NCBI GenBank assembly: GCA_903928015.1
Contig: CAIYPF010000048.1
Span: forward strand, 1 to 64,000
From: an uncultured Gammaproteobacteria bacterium
GTDB lineage: Bacteria; Pseudomonadota; Gammaproteobacteria; Pseudomonadales; UBA5518
DNA length: 64,000 bases
Direction of reading: 5' to 3'
In this document: one piece after another, positions 42,942-51,922 of the stretch
How positions within the stretch are numbered: the stretch's first letter is position 1
Layout: the number at the start of each line of letters is the position of its first letter
Made by a program: the position numbers and the translations under genes
The notes under the pieces: model-generated
The model's input: only the letters and a program-made list of their open reading frames with translations
Told to the model about the DNA's origin: nothing
The model's database searches: none

Positions 42942-45239
42942 ATGCGACAAACAACCCCACGTCTCAACCGCCTTGCGCTAGCGATCGCTATCGCAGCCGG
43001 CGGAACTGCCATTCCGGCAGCATTCGCGCAGGACAGCGCAGGTGGCCTCGAGGAGATCCTCGTCACCGCACGGAAGCGCGAGGAGAACATCCAGGACGTT
43101 GCCATCGCCGTCACCGCACTCAGCCAGACGGAAATCGACCGCACCTTCGCGCGTGACCTGAAAGACCTCGCCAGCATGGCGCCCAACCTGGTCATCGACG
43201 ACACCTCGCAGGGCCCTGGCGGCGTTGCAGCCATCTACATCCGTGGCGTCGGTGTTGCCGACGTTGAAAAGAGCTTCGACCCCGCCGTAGGCGTGGTGAT
43301 CGACCAGGTGTTCATCGGCGCCAACACCGGCGCCATCCTGAAGAGCCTCGACATCGGTCGCATCGAAGTGCTGCGCGGCCCGCAGGGCACGCAGTTCGGC
43401 CGTAACACCATCGGCGGCGTCATCAACGTCGAGCGCACCAAGCCCACGGGCGAGTTCGGCGGCAAGATCCGCGCCGGCTACGGCGACTACGACACCTACA
43501 ACGTAGAAGGCCTGGTCAACTTCCCCGTCACCGACACCCTGGCTGCCAAGCTCACCGCCTCCAAGCGCGAGCAGCAGGAAGGCTATTACGACAACATCAC
43601 CACAGGTGATGACGACGGCCGCGAAGATTACGAACAGTTCGGTGTGAACCTGCTCTGGTCGCCCAACGACGCCCTCGAGTTCGAATACACCTACAACTAC
43701 GAGAACACCGACCAGGACACCCCGCCGCTCCTGAACACCGGACAGCAGCGCCACCTGTTCTGCTCGGCCTTCGGCTACTGCTCGCCGTCGCTTGATTCGA
43801 CCATCACGGGCGACCGTTACAAGGTGGCCCGCAAGGCCATCCGTCCGCCGAAGTTCTCGGATCCGACGATCAATGCGACTGGCGTTGACCAGCTGCAGGA
43901 CACCACCTTCGACGCGAACTTCAACACCGACACGCACATCGTCGAGATGCGCTGGGACATGTCCGAGGACTACCGTTTCGACGCGATCTACGGTCACTGG
44001 AACTCCTCTGAAGTCGTGTTCACCGACTGGGACGGCACGCCGGACCTGCTCTACCACACCGACCGTCCCGGCAACTGGGATCAGGACAGCGTGGAACTGC
44101 GTATCACCAACTCCGGCGATGACGCGTTCAGCTGGACGGCGGGCGTGTTCTTCTGGCAGTCGAGCTTCGACATCAAGCTGCGCAGCTACATCGGCTTCGC
44201 GGTGCCGGACGTCATCCTCGACATCCCGCAGTACGGCTTCCAGGACACCGACTCACGCGCAGCCTTCTTCGAGGGCGACTACGCCGTCACCGACAAGCTG
44301 ACCATCACGGTCGGCGGTCGTTACTCGAAGGACGAGAAGACCTCCGCCGCTCGCGGTGTGGTCGACACCAGCAATCCGGTCGGCGGCTTCGCCCCCGGCC
44401 TGAATGGTGACCCCTCGGACAACTGGAGCGAGTTCACCCCGAAGGTGGGCGTCAAGTACCAGCTGACCGACGACTCCATGGCCTACCTGACCTGGTCGAA
44501 CGGTTACCGCGCTGGTGGCTTCAACACCCGCGTGTCCTCCTACAGCGAGGCGGTAACGCCTTACGATCAGGAAACCGTCGAGAGCTACGAGCTGGGCTAC
44601 AAGAGCTCCTGGGCTGACAACACGCTGCGCTTCAACGCCGACGTCTTCCTGATGAAGTACGACGACAAGCAGGAAGAGCTCCACCTTCCCGACACCCTGA
44701 GCGGTACGGGCCAGAAGACGGTAGTGGCCAACGCCTCCACCACCGAGATGAAAGGTGTGGAACTCGAGATCCAGGCCGACCCGATGGAAGGTCTGTACCT
44801 GCGCGCCAACGCCGCCTGGCTGGATGCGTCCTACGACGAGTTCATCTTCGACGACGACGGCAATCCTGCCACTCCGCTGGTCGACTACAGCAACCTCGAC
44901 TTCCGTCGTGCGCCCGAGTGGACGGCCAACCTCGATGCCACCTACGAGTGGGACGTGGGCGGCAACACCATGTGGGCCCGTGTTGCCTGGCACTACCTGG
45001 GCGAGCACGAGACCAACTTCGACAACTCCCCCGAGTTGCATAACGACGCGCAGAACCTGATCGACGCCTCCATCAACTACGATTACGGCAAGACCCGGTT
45101 CAGCCTGTTCGGTCGCAACCTGACGGACGAAGACGGCTACATGATCGGCTACGACGTGGCCAGCATCTGGTCCTACGCTGCAGCCCGTCCGCCGCGTACC
45201 TGGGGCATCGAAGTCACCCACGAGTTCGGTGGCGAGTAA
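42942..45239 (+). CDS. TonB-dependent outer-membrane receptor
   Basis: A 765-residue receptor. A signal peptide (about residues 1-29, ending AAFAQ) precedes a TonB box-like EEILVTARKREENIQDV, then the plug domain (IYIRGVGVADVEKSFDPAV; VLRGPQGTQFGRNTIGGVIN) and a beta-barrel of about 22 strands with the closing aromatic-rich tail. This subgroup, common in sphingomonads and marine gammaproteobacteria that take up hydrophobic or aromatic compounds, rarely has known ligands. Codon use is more strongly C-ending and AT-poor at third positions in a steady way, which suggests high expression. It has its own promoter and a strong terminator, so it is a single-gene unit. The ligand is unknown. Confidence 0.92.
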   Translation: MRQTTPRLNRLALAIAIAAGGTAIPAAFAQDSAGGLEEILVTARKREENIQDVAIAVTALSQTEIDRTFARDLKDLASMAPNLVIDDTSQGPGGVAAIYIRGVGVADVEKSFDPAVGVVIDQVFIGANTGAILKSLDIGRIEVLRGPQGTQFGRNTIGGVINVERTKPTGEFGGKIRAGYGDYDTYNVEGLVNFPVTDTLAAKLTASKREQQEGYYDNITTGDDDGREDYEQFGVNLLWSPNDALEFEYTYNYENTDQDTPPLLNTGQQRHLFCSAFGYCSPSLDSTITGDRYKVARKAIRPPKFSDPTINATGVDQLQDTTFDANFNTDTHIVEMRWDMSEDYRFDAIYGHWNSSEVVFTDWDGTPDLLYHTDRPGNWDQDSVELRITNSGDDAFSWTAGVFFWQSSFDIKLRSYIGFAVPDVILDIPQYGFQDTDSRAAFFEGDYAVTDKLTITVGGRYSKDEKTSAARGVVDTSNPVGGFAPGLNGDPSDNWSEFTPKVGVKYQLTDDSMAYLTWSNGYRAGGFNTRVSSYSEAVTPYDQETVESYELGYKSSWADNTLRFNADVFLMKYDDKQEELHLPDTLSGTGQKTVVANASTTEMKGVELEIQADPMEGLYLRANAAWLDASYDEFIFDDDGNPATPLVDYSNLDFRRAPEWTANLDATYEWDVGGNTMWARVAWHYLGEHETNFDNSPELHNDAQNLIDASINYDYGKTRFSLFGRNLTDEDGYMIGYDVASIWSYAAARPPRTWGIEVTHEFGGE

Positions 45240-45278
45240 CGCTCAGGCCTTGCGCCGGTAACGGCAACAGGCAGTTCC

Positions 45279-45312
45279 AAGGCCTTCCACGCCCCGCGTG
45301 GAAGGCCTTTTT
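45279..45312 (+). terminator. Strong intrinsic terminator of the TonB receptor gene
   Basis: A perfect 14-bp stem, AAGGCCTTCCACGC with GCGTGGAAGGCCTT, encloses the 3-base loop CCC (45293-45295) and is followed by TTTTT (45308-45312). It lies 39 bases after the receptor stop and before the SnoaL-like gene. Confidence 0.9.
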
Positions 45313-45349
45313 CATTTACGGCCCCGTGTGGGCATTGGAGAGAATAGCC

Positions 45350-45934
45350 ATGAGCACAGACGCACAACTCCAGCAATTGCTGGACACCCAGGCCATCCAG
45401 AACGCCATCGCCACGTACGCCCGGGCCCTCGACAGGCTCGACGAAAAGATGCTGCGCAGCGTTTTCCATCCGGGCTCGAAGCATGCCCACTTCTTCGAGG
45501 GACCCTCGTCAGACCCCTCGCTGCCCAGCAAGCCGGGCGCTCCGCTAGACTTCGTGGCCTTCGCCTTCGACGTGCTGCGCTGCCATTCGCGCACGCATCA
45601 CCAGCTTGGCCAGATGCTGATCGAGTTCGAGAGCGAGACGGTGGCGTTTGCCGAGACCTACTTCACGGCGCATCACCGTCAGCGCCAGATCGGCGACAAG
45701 CTGGCCGGGGCCACGGCCTGCGACACGGAGATGGATTACTTTGTGGGCGGCCGTTATGTAGACCGCTTCGAGAAGCGCAAGGGTGTATGGAAGATCACCC
45801 ACCGCACGGGCATGACCGACTGGACCCGTCTGGAGGCGCCGTCCTCGGCCGGCTTCGGCTCCATTGCCGAACCCCAGATCGGCAAGCGCGGCAAGAAAGA
45901 TATGGTCTACCGTGCGCGTCAGCTCTACCGCTGA
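45350..45934 (+). CDS. SnoaL/NTF2-like fold protein
   Basis: A 194-residue NTF2-like protein. The first helix LQQLLDTQAIQNAIATYARA and the second ALDRLDEKMLRSVFHPGSKH mark the SnoaL_4 type, as do the closing strands VGGRYVDRFEKRKGVWKITH. The ATG at 45350 has TTGGAG upstream; an in-frame GTG at 45326 overlaps the terminator region's end and is less likely. This is the second protein of this fold in the window (the other is at 2768-3349); they are similar in layout but clearly diverged. The substrate is unknown. It sits between two terminators and is therefore probably transcribed alone. Confidence 0.82.
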   Translation: MSTDAQLQQLLDTQAIQNAIATYARALDRLDEKMLRSVFHPGSKHAHFFEGPSSDPSLPSKPGAPLDFVAFAFDVLRCHSRTHHQLGQMLIEFESETVAFAETYFTAHHRQRQIGDKLAGATACDTEMDYFVGGRYVDRFEKRKGVWKITHRTGMTDWTRLEAPSSAGFGSIAEPQIGKRGKKDMVYRARQLYR

Positions 45935-45942
45935 GGCCTCTG

Positions 45943-45980
45943 CGCAGGGCGGATTCCGCGAGGAGCCGCCCTGCGTTCTT
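45943..45980. terminator. Terminator-like hairpin between convergent genes
   Basis: CGCAGGGCGG (45943-45952) pairs perfectly with CCGCCCTGCG (45966-45975) around a 13-base loop, followed by TTCTT. It lies between the SnoaL-like gene and the convergent LLM flavin gene whose stop is at 45980, so it may serve both. Confidence 0.6.
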
Positions 45981-46990
45981 CATATTCCGTCTTCGCTTAG
46001 TGGTGCAAGCACCTGATTTGCATAGAGCCGAAGACAGTTCCAAGCCCGATCCAGAGGCACGCCACCGGCCATCGGGTGGAGGATCACGGAATACTCCGGT
46101 CCCCCGTTCCGTATCCGGTCACGGCACTCTCCCGGGGTGAGAATTTCGTAGCGACGCTCCTCGCGCAGCCGTTCCAGCGTCAGATCAGAGGAGGCGAAAG
46201 GCCGCTCCACGCCTTCGCGTGCCCAGCTTCCGTACTCGGCCGCCTCGGCCAGCAGGCAGGGGCCGATCTCCTGCCAGGCCCGGTCCGGATCCTCGTCGAT
46301 GAAGATCAGGCTGGTGCCTTCACGGGGCCAATCGACGCTTCCTGACTTGCCGAGCTTGGCGAGCTCTTCGTTGTAAGTCTTTATCAAATCAGGCATTTCA
46401 GCAGGCGGATAGAAGGGCAACCCGAAGCGTGCTGCGCGCTTGGCCGCCGCCTTGCTCATGCCGCCGTACCAGAGGGGCGGGTGGGGTTTGGTCTGCGGCA
46501 CGGGACCGATTCGCACCGTGCGCCCCCGGTACTCGAAAGGTTCGCCGCTCCAGGCCTTCAGCAGGGTGTCGAGGATGACGTCGGTATCGGCGCCCCGGCT
46601 GTCCCAGTCCTTGTCCATCGCGTGGTACTCGATCGGGCGGTAGCCCTGTCCCGCCACCACCAGTACCCGGCCGTTGCTGGCGAGGTCGAGGATGGCGATT
46701 TCCTCGGCGAGGCGCAGCGGGTCGTAGAGCGGGATCAGCAGGGCGCAGGCACGGATGCGGATGCGCTCGGTGCGCCCGGCGATCACGCCAGCCAGCACCA
46801 GCGGGGAGGAGAGCCAGCCCACCTCGGCGCAGTGGTGCTCCTCGACGTTCACGATGGAGAAGCCGTTGTGCTCGGCGAAGACGGCCATCTCGACGGCGCT
46901 GCGCAGGCGCTCGCCGTCGGTCTCTCCTGCGGGGGCACGGCCCGTCAGGTTGATGCGCAGGGTGGTGTGGATCTTTGTGGACATGATCAT
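45980..46990 (-). CDS. LLM class flavin-dependent oxidoreductase (luciferase-like)
   Basis: A ~336-residue protein of the bacterial luciferase-like monooxygenase family (F420 or FMN). Typical marks are FAEHNGFSIVNVEEHHCAEV at residues about 36-55, ILDLASNGRVLVVAGQGYRP, and PVPQTKPHPPLWYGGMSKAA. The pattern VEEHHCAE resembles alkanal monooxygenase alpha-like and alkanesulfonate-type enzymes. The start is uncertain: ATG 46990 (MIM...) or ATG 46984 (STKIHTTLRINL). The open frame continues to 47308, but that would overlap the divergent epimerase gene. The substrate is unknown. No F420 genes are in the window, so FMN is the more likely cofactor. Confidence 0.85.
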   Translation of the reverse strand: MIMSTKIHTTLRINLTGRAPAGETDGERLRSAVEMAVFAEHNGFSIVNVEEHHCAEVGWLSSPLVLAGVIAGRTERIRIRACALLIPLYDPLRLAEEIAILDLASNGRVLVVAGQGYRPIEYHAMDKDWDSRGADTDVILDTLLKAWSGEPFEYRGRTVRIGPVPQTKPHPPLWYGGMSKAAAKRAARFGLPFYPPAEMPDLIKTYNEELAKLGKSGSVDWPREGTSLIFIDEDPDRAWQEIGPCLLAEAAEYGSWAREGVERPFASSDLTLERLREERRYEILTPGECRDRIRNGGPEYSVILHPMAGGVPLDRAWNCLRLYANQVLAPLSEDGI

Positions 46991-47080
46991 GGCCCAGGTC
47001 GACTGTCTGAACGCATGTTGCCTGCTTCGCAGGCGCAGGTTAAGAGGCTTATGCTGCAGCCCCCTGGGAGGAGATCCGAC

Positions 47081-48004
47081 ATGACTGCACTTCGCGGCCA
47101 CCGCATCCTTGTGACCGGCCCTGCTGGCCAGATTGCTTTCCCCCTGGCGAGTGCGCTCGCCAGGGACAACGAGGTCTGGGGCATTGCCCGCTTCGGCGAC
47201 GCCACCACGCGCGAACGGGTGGAGCGCGCCGGCATCCATGCCCGTACCGTGGACCTCGCCGATCCGCGATGGGACGAATTGCCCGGGAGCTTCGACTACC
47301 TGCTGCATCTGGCGGCCGTGATTCCGCCCGGCTTGGACTTCGATGCCTCGATGCGGGTGAACGCAGAGGGAACCGGCAACCTGATGCGCCGCTTCCGCGA
47401 TGCCAAGGCATGTCTGGTGATGTCGACCACCGGCGTGTACCTGCCGGCAGAGGATCCGACGCGCCCCATCCTCGAGACCGACCCGCTGGGCGGCAGCATT
47501 CAGCCGTATTCACCCACCTACTGCGTCTCGAAGATCGCGCAGGAAGCGGTCGCCAAGTTCGCGGCGCAGGCCTACGGGCTGCCGACCACCATTGCCCGCA
47601 TGAACGCAGCCTATGGCGACAACGGCGGTTTGCCCTCGCTGCTGCTGGACGCGATCCTTGCCGGGTATCCCGTACCCATGTTCCCGGGTCGCCCCTCGCT
47701 GCTGTCGCCCATACACGAGGACGACATCCTGGCCCACGTGCCGGGGCTGCTGAACGCTGCGGCAGTGCCAGCGACCATCACCAATTGGGGTGGCGACGAA
47801 ACCGTGGACCTGCGGGACATGGTCAGGTATCTGGGTGAACTTGCGGGCCGCGAGGTCCCTATGCCCGAATCCCCCGAAGGCATCCAGCACTCCCTGATCG
47901 ACCCGAGCCGCCGGATCGCGCTCGCCGGGCCCTGCCGCGTGCCGTGGAAGGAGGGCGTGCGGCGGATGGTGGCGGCGCGGCACCCGGAACTGCTGGCACG
48001 CTGA
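47081..48004 (+). CDS. NAD-dependent epimerase/dehydratase family protein
   Basis: A 307-residue extended SDR. The cofactor motif is a variant, HRILVTGPAGQIAFPLASAL (G-x-x-G-x-x-A-F/P instead of G-x-x-G-x-x-G), which is also seen in atypical extended SDRs. The catalytic part is STTGVYLPAEDPT with YSPTYCVSKIAQE (Y-x-x-x-K changed to Y-C-V-S-K, which keeps Tyr and Lys). A GGGAGGAG ribosome site lies just upstream of the ATG. It is followed after 2 bases by a methyltransferase gene. It is divergent from the LLM gene with a 90-base gap. Substrate unknown; a nucleotide sugar or a hydroxy ketone is possible. Confidence 0.85.
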   Translation: MTALRGHRILVTGPAGQIAFPLASALARDNEVWGIARFGDATTRERVERAGIHARTVDLADPRWDELPGSFDYLLHLAAVIPPGLDFDASMRVNAEGTGNLMRRFRDAKACLVMSTTGVYLPAEDPTRPILETDPLGGSIQPYSPTYCVSKIAQEAVAKFAAQAYGLPTTIARMNAAYGDNGGLPSLLLDAILAGYPVPMFPGRPSLLSPIHEDDILAHVPGLLNAAAVPATITNWGGDETVDLRDMVRYLGELAGREVPMPESPEGIQHSLIDPSRRIALAGPCRVPWKEGVRRMVAARHPELLAR

Positions 48005-48006
48005 TC

Positions 48007-48786
48007 ATGGAACAGGCGCCCCCTGCGATCACGTGGACCGGACCTGCGACCTTCTCGGTCGAAGGGGTGAATTTCGTGGCCGTGGATATGCGCCCCAACC
48101 GACCGAAGCCATCCCTGGCCCCGGGCACGCTGGTGTTCCTCAAACCGGCGTGGATGGTGCGGCGATACGCTCGCCTGCTGCGCGGCCTGAAGCCCGGGAA
48201 TATCTTCGAACTGGGTATATGGCAGGGCGGAAGCTGCGTGTTTTTCCAGCGCCTCGCGGCGGCACGCAAGCTGGTCACCATCGACATCAGCGAGAAGCGC
48301 GTCGCCGCCGTCGATGCCTACATCGAACGCTACGATCTGAAGGACTGCCTGAAGCCTTTCTACGGCGTGGATCAATCCGACGCTGCCCGGCTGCGGGAGA
48401 TGGTGGCGCAGGAGTTCGCGGAAGAGGCGCTCGATCTGGTCGTGGACGATGCGTCCCATTTCCTCGACGAGACCCGGGCCTCGTTCAATGCCTTGTTTCC
48501 TTTCGTGCGTCCGGGCGGCGCCTACGTGATCGAGGACTGGAACTGGGCGCATGCGAGGATCGACAAGCTCCCCGACGATGCCCCCGGTCTGTATGCAGGG
48601 CGGGAACCCCTGACCAAACTCGTCTTCGAACTCGTGCTTGCCTGTGGCTCGAGCAAAGGGATCATCGAGAAGATCGACATCGACCGGAACTCCGCCACCG
48701 TATGGCGCGGCAAGGCCCCGATTGATCCGGGAGGTTTCGACGTCGCGCGGCTGTGCGCTGCGAGAGGACGCGCCTTGATCGCCTGA
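48007..48786 (+). CDS. Class I SAM-dependent methyltransferase (CmcI/Methyltransf_24-like)
   Basis: A 259-residue protein with a SAM-binding fold. Motif I is NIFELGIWQGGSCVFFQRLA (about residue 68), motif II has TIDISEKRV, and a metal/substrate motif resembles LDLVVDDASHFLDETRASF then PFVRPGGAYVIEDWNWAHA. The D-D-x-x-H and E-D-W pattern is typical of the cephalosporin-hydroxylase (CmcI)-like methyltransferases found in sugar and natural product pathways, with a divalent metal. The ATG is 2 bases after the epimerase stop, so both are one transcript. The pairing of an SDR and a metal-type methyltransferase suggests modification of one small molecule. Substrate unknown. Confidence 0.8.
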   Translation: MEQAPPAITWTGPATFSVEGVNFVAVDMRPNRPKPSLAPGTLVFLKPAWMVRRYARLLRGLKPGNIFELGIWQGGSCVFFQRLAAARKLVTIDISEKRVAAVDAYIERYDLKDCLKPFYGVDQSDAARLREMVAQEFAEEALDLVVDDASHFLDETRASFNALFPFVRPGGAYVIEDWNWAHARIDKLPDDAPGLYAGREPLTKLVFELVLACGSSKGIIEKIDIDRNSATVWRGKAPIDPGGFDVARLCAARGRALIA

Positions 48787-48823
48787 GCGCCCGCGCAGCG
48801 GCAGGGCGCGCAGCAGCCTGATC

Positions 48824-50350
48824 TCAGGCCACTGACGCTTCCTCTGCCTCCACCTCTTTCAGGCTCTTGCGCAGGTTCATGCACATGAGCAGAGAAACCA
48901 CCAGCAGTGGCAGCGAGGCTACCAGCACCGCGGATTTGGCGACCTTGATGCCACCTTCCACCGCCATCAGGGCGATCGGCAGCATGCCGAGCCCGATCGC
49001 CCAGAACATCCTGTTCCAGCGCGCCGGATCCTGACCCGCGGGCAGTTGGCGCGTGGTGCAGGCGGCCAAGGCATATACCTTGGAGTTGTAGGTTGCAGCG
49101 ATGAAGACGATCGCCATCGCGCCGAACACGAATTGCGCCACCCGCCCCAGAGGCAGCGTGCCGATCACCGCAGAAATGGCCTCGGCCGGGTCCTGGTTGT
49201 GCAGGATCTCGCGTACCGGGAGGATGCCGTTCATGTCGAGCCACAGCGAGTAATTGCCCAGCACGACGAAAAACGCCGCCGAGCCCAGGCTCCCGAAGAC
49301 CGACATCGACAGGATCAGTTCGCGCAGCGTGCGCCCGCGCGAGACCCGCGCCACGAAGAGCCCCACGAAGGGACCGTAGGCGATCCACCAGGCCCAGTAG
49401 AAGATCGTCCAGTCTTCCACGAAACCCGTGCGCCCGACCGGGTCCGTGTAGGTGACCATGCGCACGATGTTCTGCAGCATGAAGCCGATGCTCTCGGTGC
49501 CGGTGCGCAGGATGAAAAGTGTGGGGCCGGCGATCAGCACCAGCAGCAGCAGGCCGAGCGCCACCGACACGTTCAGTTCGGCCACCCGCGCGATGCCCTT
49601 GGAAAGCCCCGCCCAGGCCGCCAGCGCGAGCAGCACCACGCAGCAGCCCACGGTGCCGATGTCGAGCGCGAGTGTGCGGGTGATACCGAAGGCGTCGGCG
49701 AGCGCGGCGGAGATCATGGGCACCGAGAGCCCGATCGAGGTGCCGGCACCCATGAGCAGCGCGAGCATGAAGATGCTGTCCAGCGCGCGCGCGGGCGCGG
49801 ATTGCTCACCGCGCCGTCCGAACAGCGTGTGGCAGGCGGTGCTCAGGCGCAGGTAGGGAACGCCTCGCGTGTAGTACTCCCAGGCGATCGCCACCGTTGG
49901 CAGGGCATAAATGGCCCATGCCACCGGACCCCAATGGAAGATCCCGTAGGAGGTGGCCCAGGAGAAGGCCTCCGGGCTGCCGGGTGCGGCGCCGAAAGGC
50001 GGTTTGTCTATGTAGTAGGTCCACTCGATGGTGGCCCAGTAGATGAGCGCCGCACCCACGCCGGCGCAGAAGAGCATCGCGATCCAGCTGCGGGTGGGGA
50101 AGTCCGGTCGGTCTCCGGGTTTGCCGAGTCTGCGGTGCCCGTGCGGCCCGAAGGCAAGCCAGCCGAGGAAGCCCATCATCCCGTAGACGCCCCACTGGTA
50201 GACCAGTCCCAGCGTGTTCGCGATCCAGTCGTAGGTGGCGATGATGATCTCGCCTGCCTGGTGCGGCGCCAGCAGGATGGGCCCTGCCGCGCAGACCACG
50301 ATCGCGAAGGCGGTGGCGAACATTACCGGGTCTATGCGGGGGTTTTCCAT
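48824..50350 (-). CDS. BCCT family transporter
   Basis: A 508-residue inner-membrane transporter with about twelve membrane segments. Family marks are the WTIFYWAWWIAYGPFVGLFV block (segment 8), FLGWLAFGPHGHRRLGKPGD after segment 2, and GAALIYWATIEWTYYI. BCCT proteins import glycine betaine, choline, carnitine or DMSP with Na+ or H+. The tryptophan-rich segment needed for the quaternary-ammonium cage is intact. It has no long C-terminal osmosensing tail. It is the last gene of the leftward operon MCD, quinone-oxidoreductase-like, carboxylesterase, BCCT (21 bases after the esterase), facing a DmdA-like gene on the other side of MCD. The substrate is inferred from this company. Confidence 0.9.
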   Translation of the reverse strand: MENPRIDPVMFATAFAIVVCAAGPILLAPHQAGEIIIATYDWIANTLGLVYQWGVYGMMGFLGWLAFGPHGHRRLGKPGDRPDFPTRSWIAMLFCAGVGAALIYWATIEWTYYIDKPPFGAAPGSPEAFSWATSYGIFHWGPVAWAIYALPTVAIAWEYYTRGVPYLRLSTACHTLFGRRGEQSAPARALDSIFMLALLMGAGTSIGLSVPMISAALADAFGITRTLALDIGTVGCCVVLLALAAWAGLSKGIARVAELNVSVALGLLLLVLIAGPTLFILRTGTESIGFMLQNIVRMVTYTDPVGRTGFVEDWTIFYWAWWIAYGPFVGLFVARVSRGRTLRELILSMSVFGSLGSAAFFVVLGNYSLWLDMNGILPVREILHNQDPAEAISAVIGTLPLGRVAQFVFGAMAIVFIAATYNSKVYALAACTTRQLPAGQDPARWNRMFWAIGLGMLPIALMAVEGGIKVAKSAVLVASLPLLVVSLLMCMNLRKSLKEVEAEEASVA

Positions 50351-50371
50351 GCGGGTTCCGTGTTGTTGGCG

Positions 50372-51922
50372 TTATGTGCGGGAGGAGTCTGTCACGAGCG
50401 CGGCGCAGAGTGACAGTTCGGGGTGCTTTATCGAAGCGACGGTGTCGCCGAGCTGCAATGCCATGCCGGCATCGGGCGACCAGCGCGGCCAGGCAGCTGA
50501 TGCAGGGCCGTCCGGGTTGCCGCTCCGCGCGAAGCGGCTCCAGTAGCCGGTCATCGTTGCCGAGAGTGCGCGGTCCTTCGCGTCCGTGGGCAGCCACGCA
50601 TCGTGTGTGCCGAAGACGTAGGGAATCTCTGCCCCGTGGTAGGCGCGCAGGCGCTCTCCGCCGATGCCCTCGCGCACGCGGCTGAAGTGGTAGACGTACG
50701 CGGCCTGCCCGTCGCGCGCCACAGCGCCGGCAAGGCGCAGCGAATTGCAGGTGAAGTTGCGTGCGGTCTCCAGCCTGTCCAGGCGACGCGCCGGGTCTGT
50801 TTCGCCGGCAAGCGCGGCGCGCACGGCATCTTCCCGACCTGGCGCGTGCTTGCGCAGCCAACCCGCTTCGTCCAGTGGCTGTTCCAGATACATGCGCCAC
50901 TCGTCGGCGTTGGTGCCGATCAGCAGGGGCACCGGAGCGAGGTGTCCTTTGGCTGCGGCCTGCGGCAGTGGTTCCGTCACCGTCACACCGTCGACCACGG
51001 GATCGAAAAAATGCCCGGCGTACACCGGCGCTGCGGCAGCAAGCAGGCGCTTGCCGTCAATGGCGCGCAAGGCCTCCAGGGAAGAGGGCCCGGCGGACAC
51101 ACCCAGAGCCGTCGCGAGCGACCGGCCGCGCGAAAGAGCCTCTTCACGGTTGCCGCGGTCGTTCAGGACCGATGCGCCGCTCTCCATGATCGCGCGGTGG
51201 AACAGCCCGCGTGCAGCGGGCGAGGCGAGCAGGTAGGCGATGTTGTTGGCGCCCGAGGATTCGCCTGCCACCGTGACACGCGAGGGATCTCCGCCGAATG
51301 CCCCGATGTTTTGCCGTACCCAGCGCAGTGCTGCGATCTGGTCCTGGAGGGCGAAGTTGGCCTCCGGCAGGCCGGGCAGGCTCATGAAGCCGAATACGCC
51401 GAGGCGGTAGGCGATGCTCACCACCACCACGCCCTCGCGCGCGAGCCTCTTGCCCGCGTAATTCGGTTCCGAACTCCAGCCTCCCTTGTTGCTGCCGCCG
51501 TGGATCCACACCAGCACGGGCAGAGGCGCTTGCGAGGCGCCGGGGCGCCATACGTTCAGGTAGAGGCAGTCCTCGCTGAACTGCGGCGCGGGCACGCTCG
51601 CCGGGTCGCCGTCGAAGGCGCGCACGAGGTCCCGGTACCAGCCGACCATGCGCTCGTCCTGCAGGCAGCCCGGGGCGAAACGCGTGGCATCGATGTGCGT
51701 CGTGGCGGATTGCCAGGGCGAGGGTGCGGTCCAGCGCCGTGGTCCCACCGGTGGTGCCGCGAAGGGAATGCCGAGGAATGCCGCGCCGCCCCCGTCGCCG
51801 GTGTCGATGCCTTCGATCGTGACGCCGCGTAGCTCCACGCGTGGCGGTTGGGCCGCCGCGAGCGTGCCGCAGGCGATCAGCGCAAGCAGTGTCGTGGCGA
51901 GGACGCGGCTCAGGGTGTTCAC
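50372..51922 (-). CDS. Type-B carboxylesterase, secreted
   Basis: A 516-residue esterase of the carboxylesterase/cholinesterase family. A signal peptide (residues about 1-24, ending TLAAAQ) sends it to the periplasm. The oxyanion loop is PVLVWIHGGSNKGGWSSEPN, the nucleophile elbow VTVAGESSGANNIAYLLASP holds the catalytic Ser, and FDPVVDGVTVTEP lies between. The family's EDCLYLNVWRPG block is present. It overlaps the preceding gene by four bases (ATGA), and is followed by the BCCT transporter gene after 21 bases, so a choline ester or similar compound hydrolysed outside and then imported is a plausible link, though this is inference. Confidence 0.9.
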   Translation of the reverse strand: MNTLSRVLATTLLALIACGTLAAAQPPRVELRGVTIEGIDTGDGGGAAFLGIPFAAPPVGPRRWTAPSPWQSATTHIDATRFAPGCLQDERMVGWYRDLVRAFDGDPASVPAPQFSEDCLYLNVWRPGASQAPLPVLVWIHGGSNKGGWSSEPNYAGKRLAREGVVVVSIAYRLGVFGFMSLPGLPEANFALQDQIAALRWVRQNIGAFGGDPSRVTVAGESSGANNIAYLLASPAARGLFHRAIMESGASVLNDRGNREEALSRGRSLATALGVSAGPSSLEALRAIDGKRLLAAAAPVYAGHFFDPVVDGVTVTEPLPQAAAKGHLAPVPLLIGTNADEWRMYLEQPLDEAGWLRKHAPGREDAVRAALAGETDPARRLDRLETARNFTCNSLRLAGAVARDGQAAYVYHFSRVREGIGGERLRAYHGAEIPYVFGTHDAWLPTDAKDRALSATMTGYWSRFARSGNPDGPASAAWPRWSPDAGMALQLGDTVASIKHPELSLCAALVTDSSRT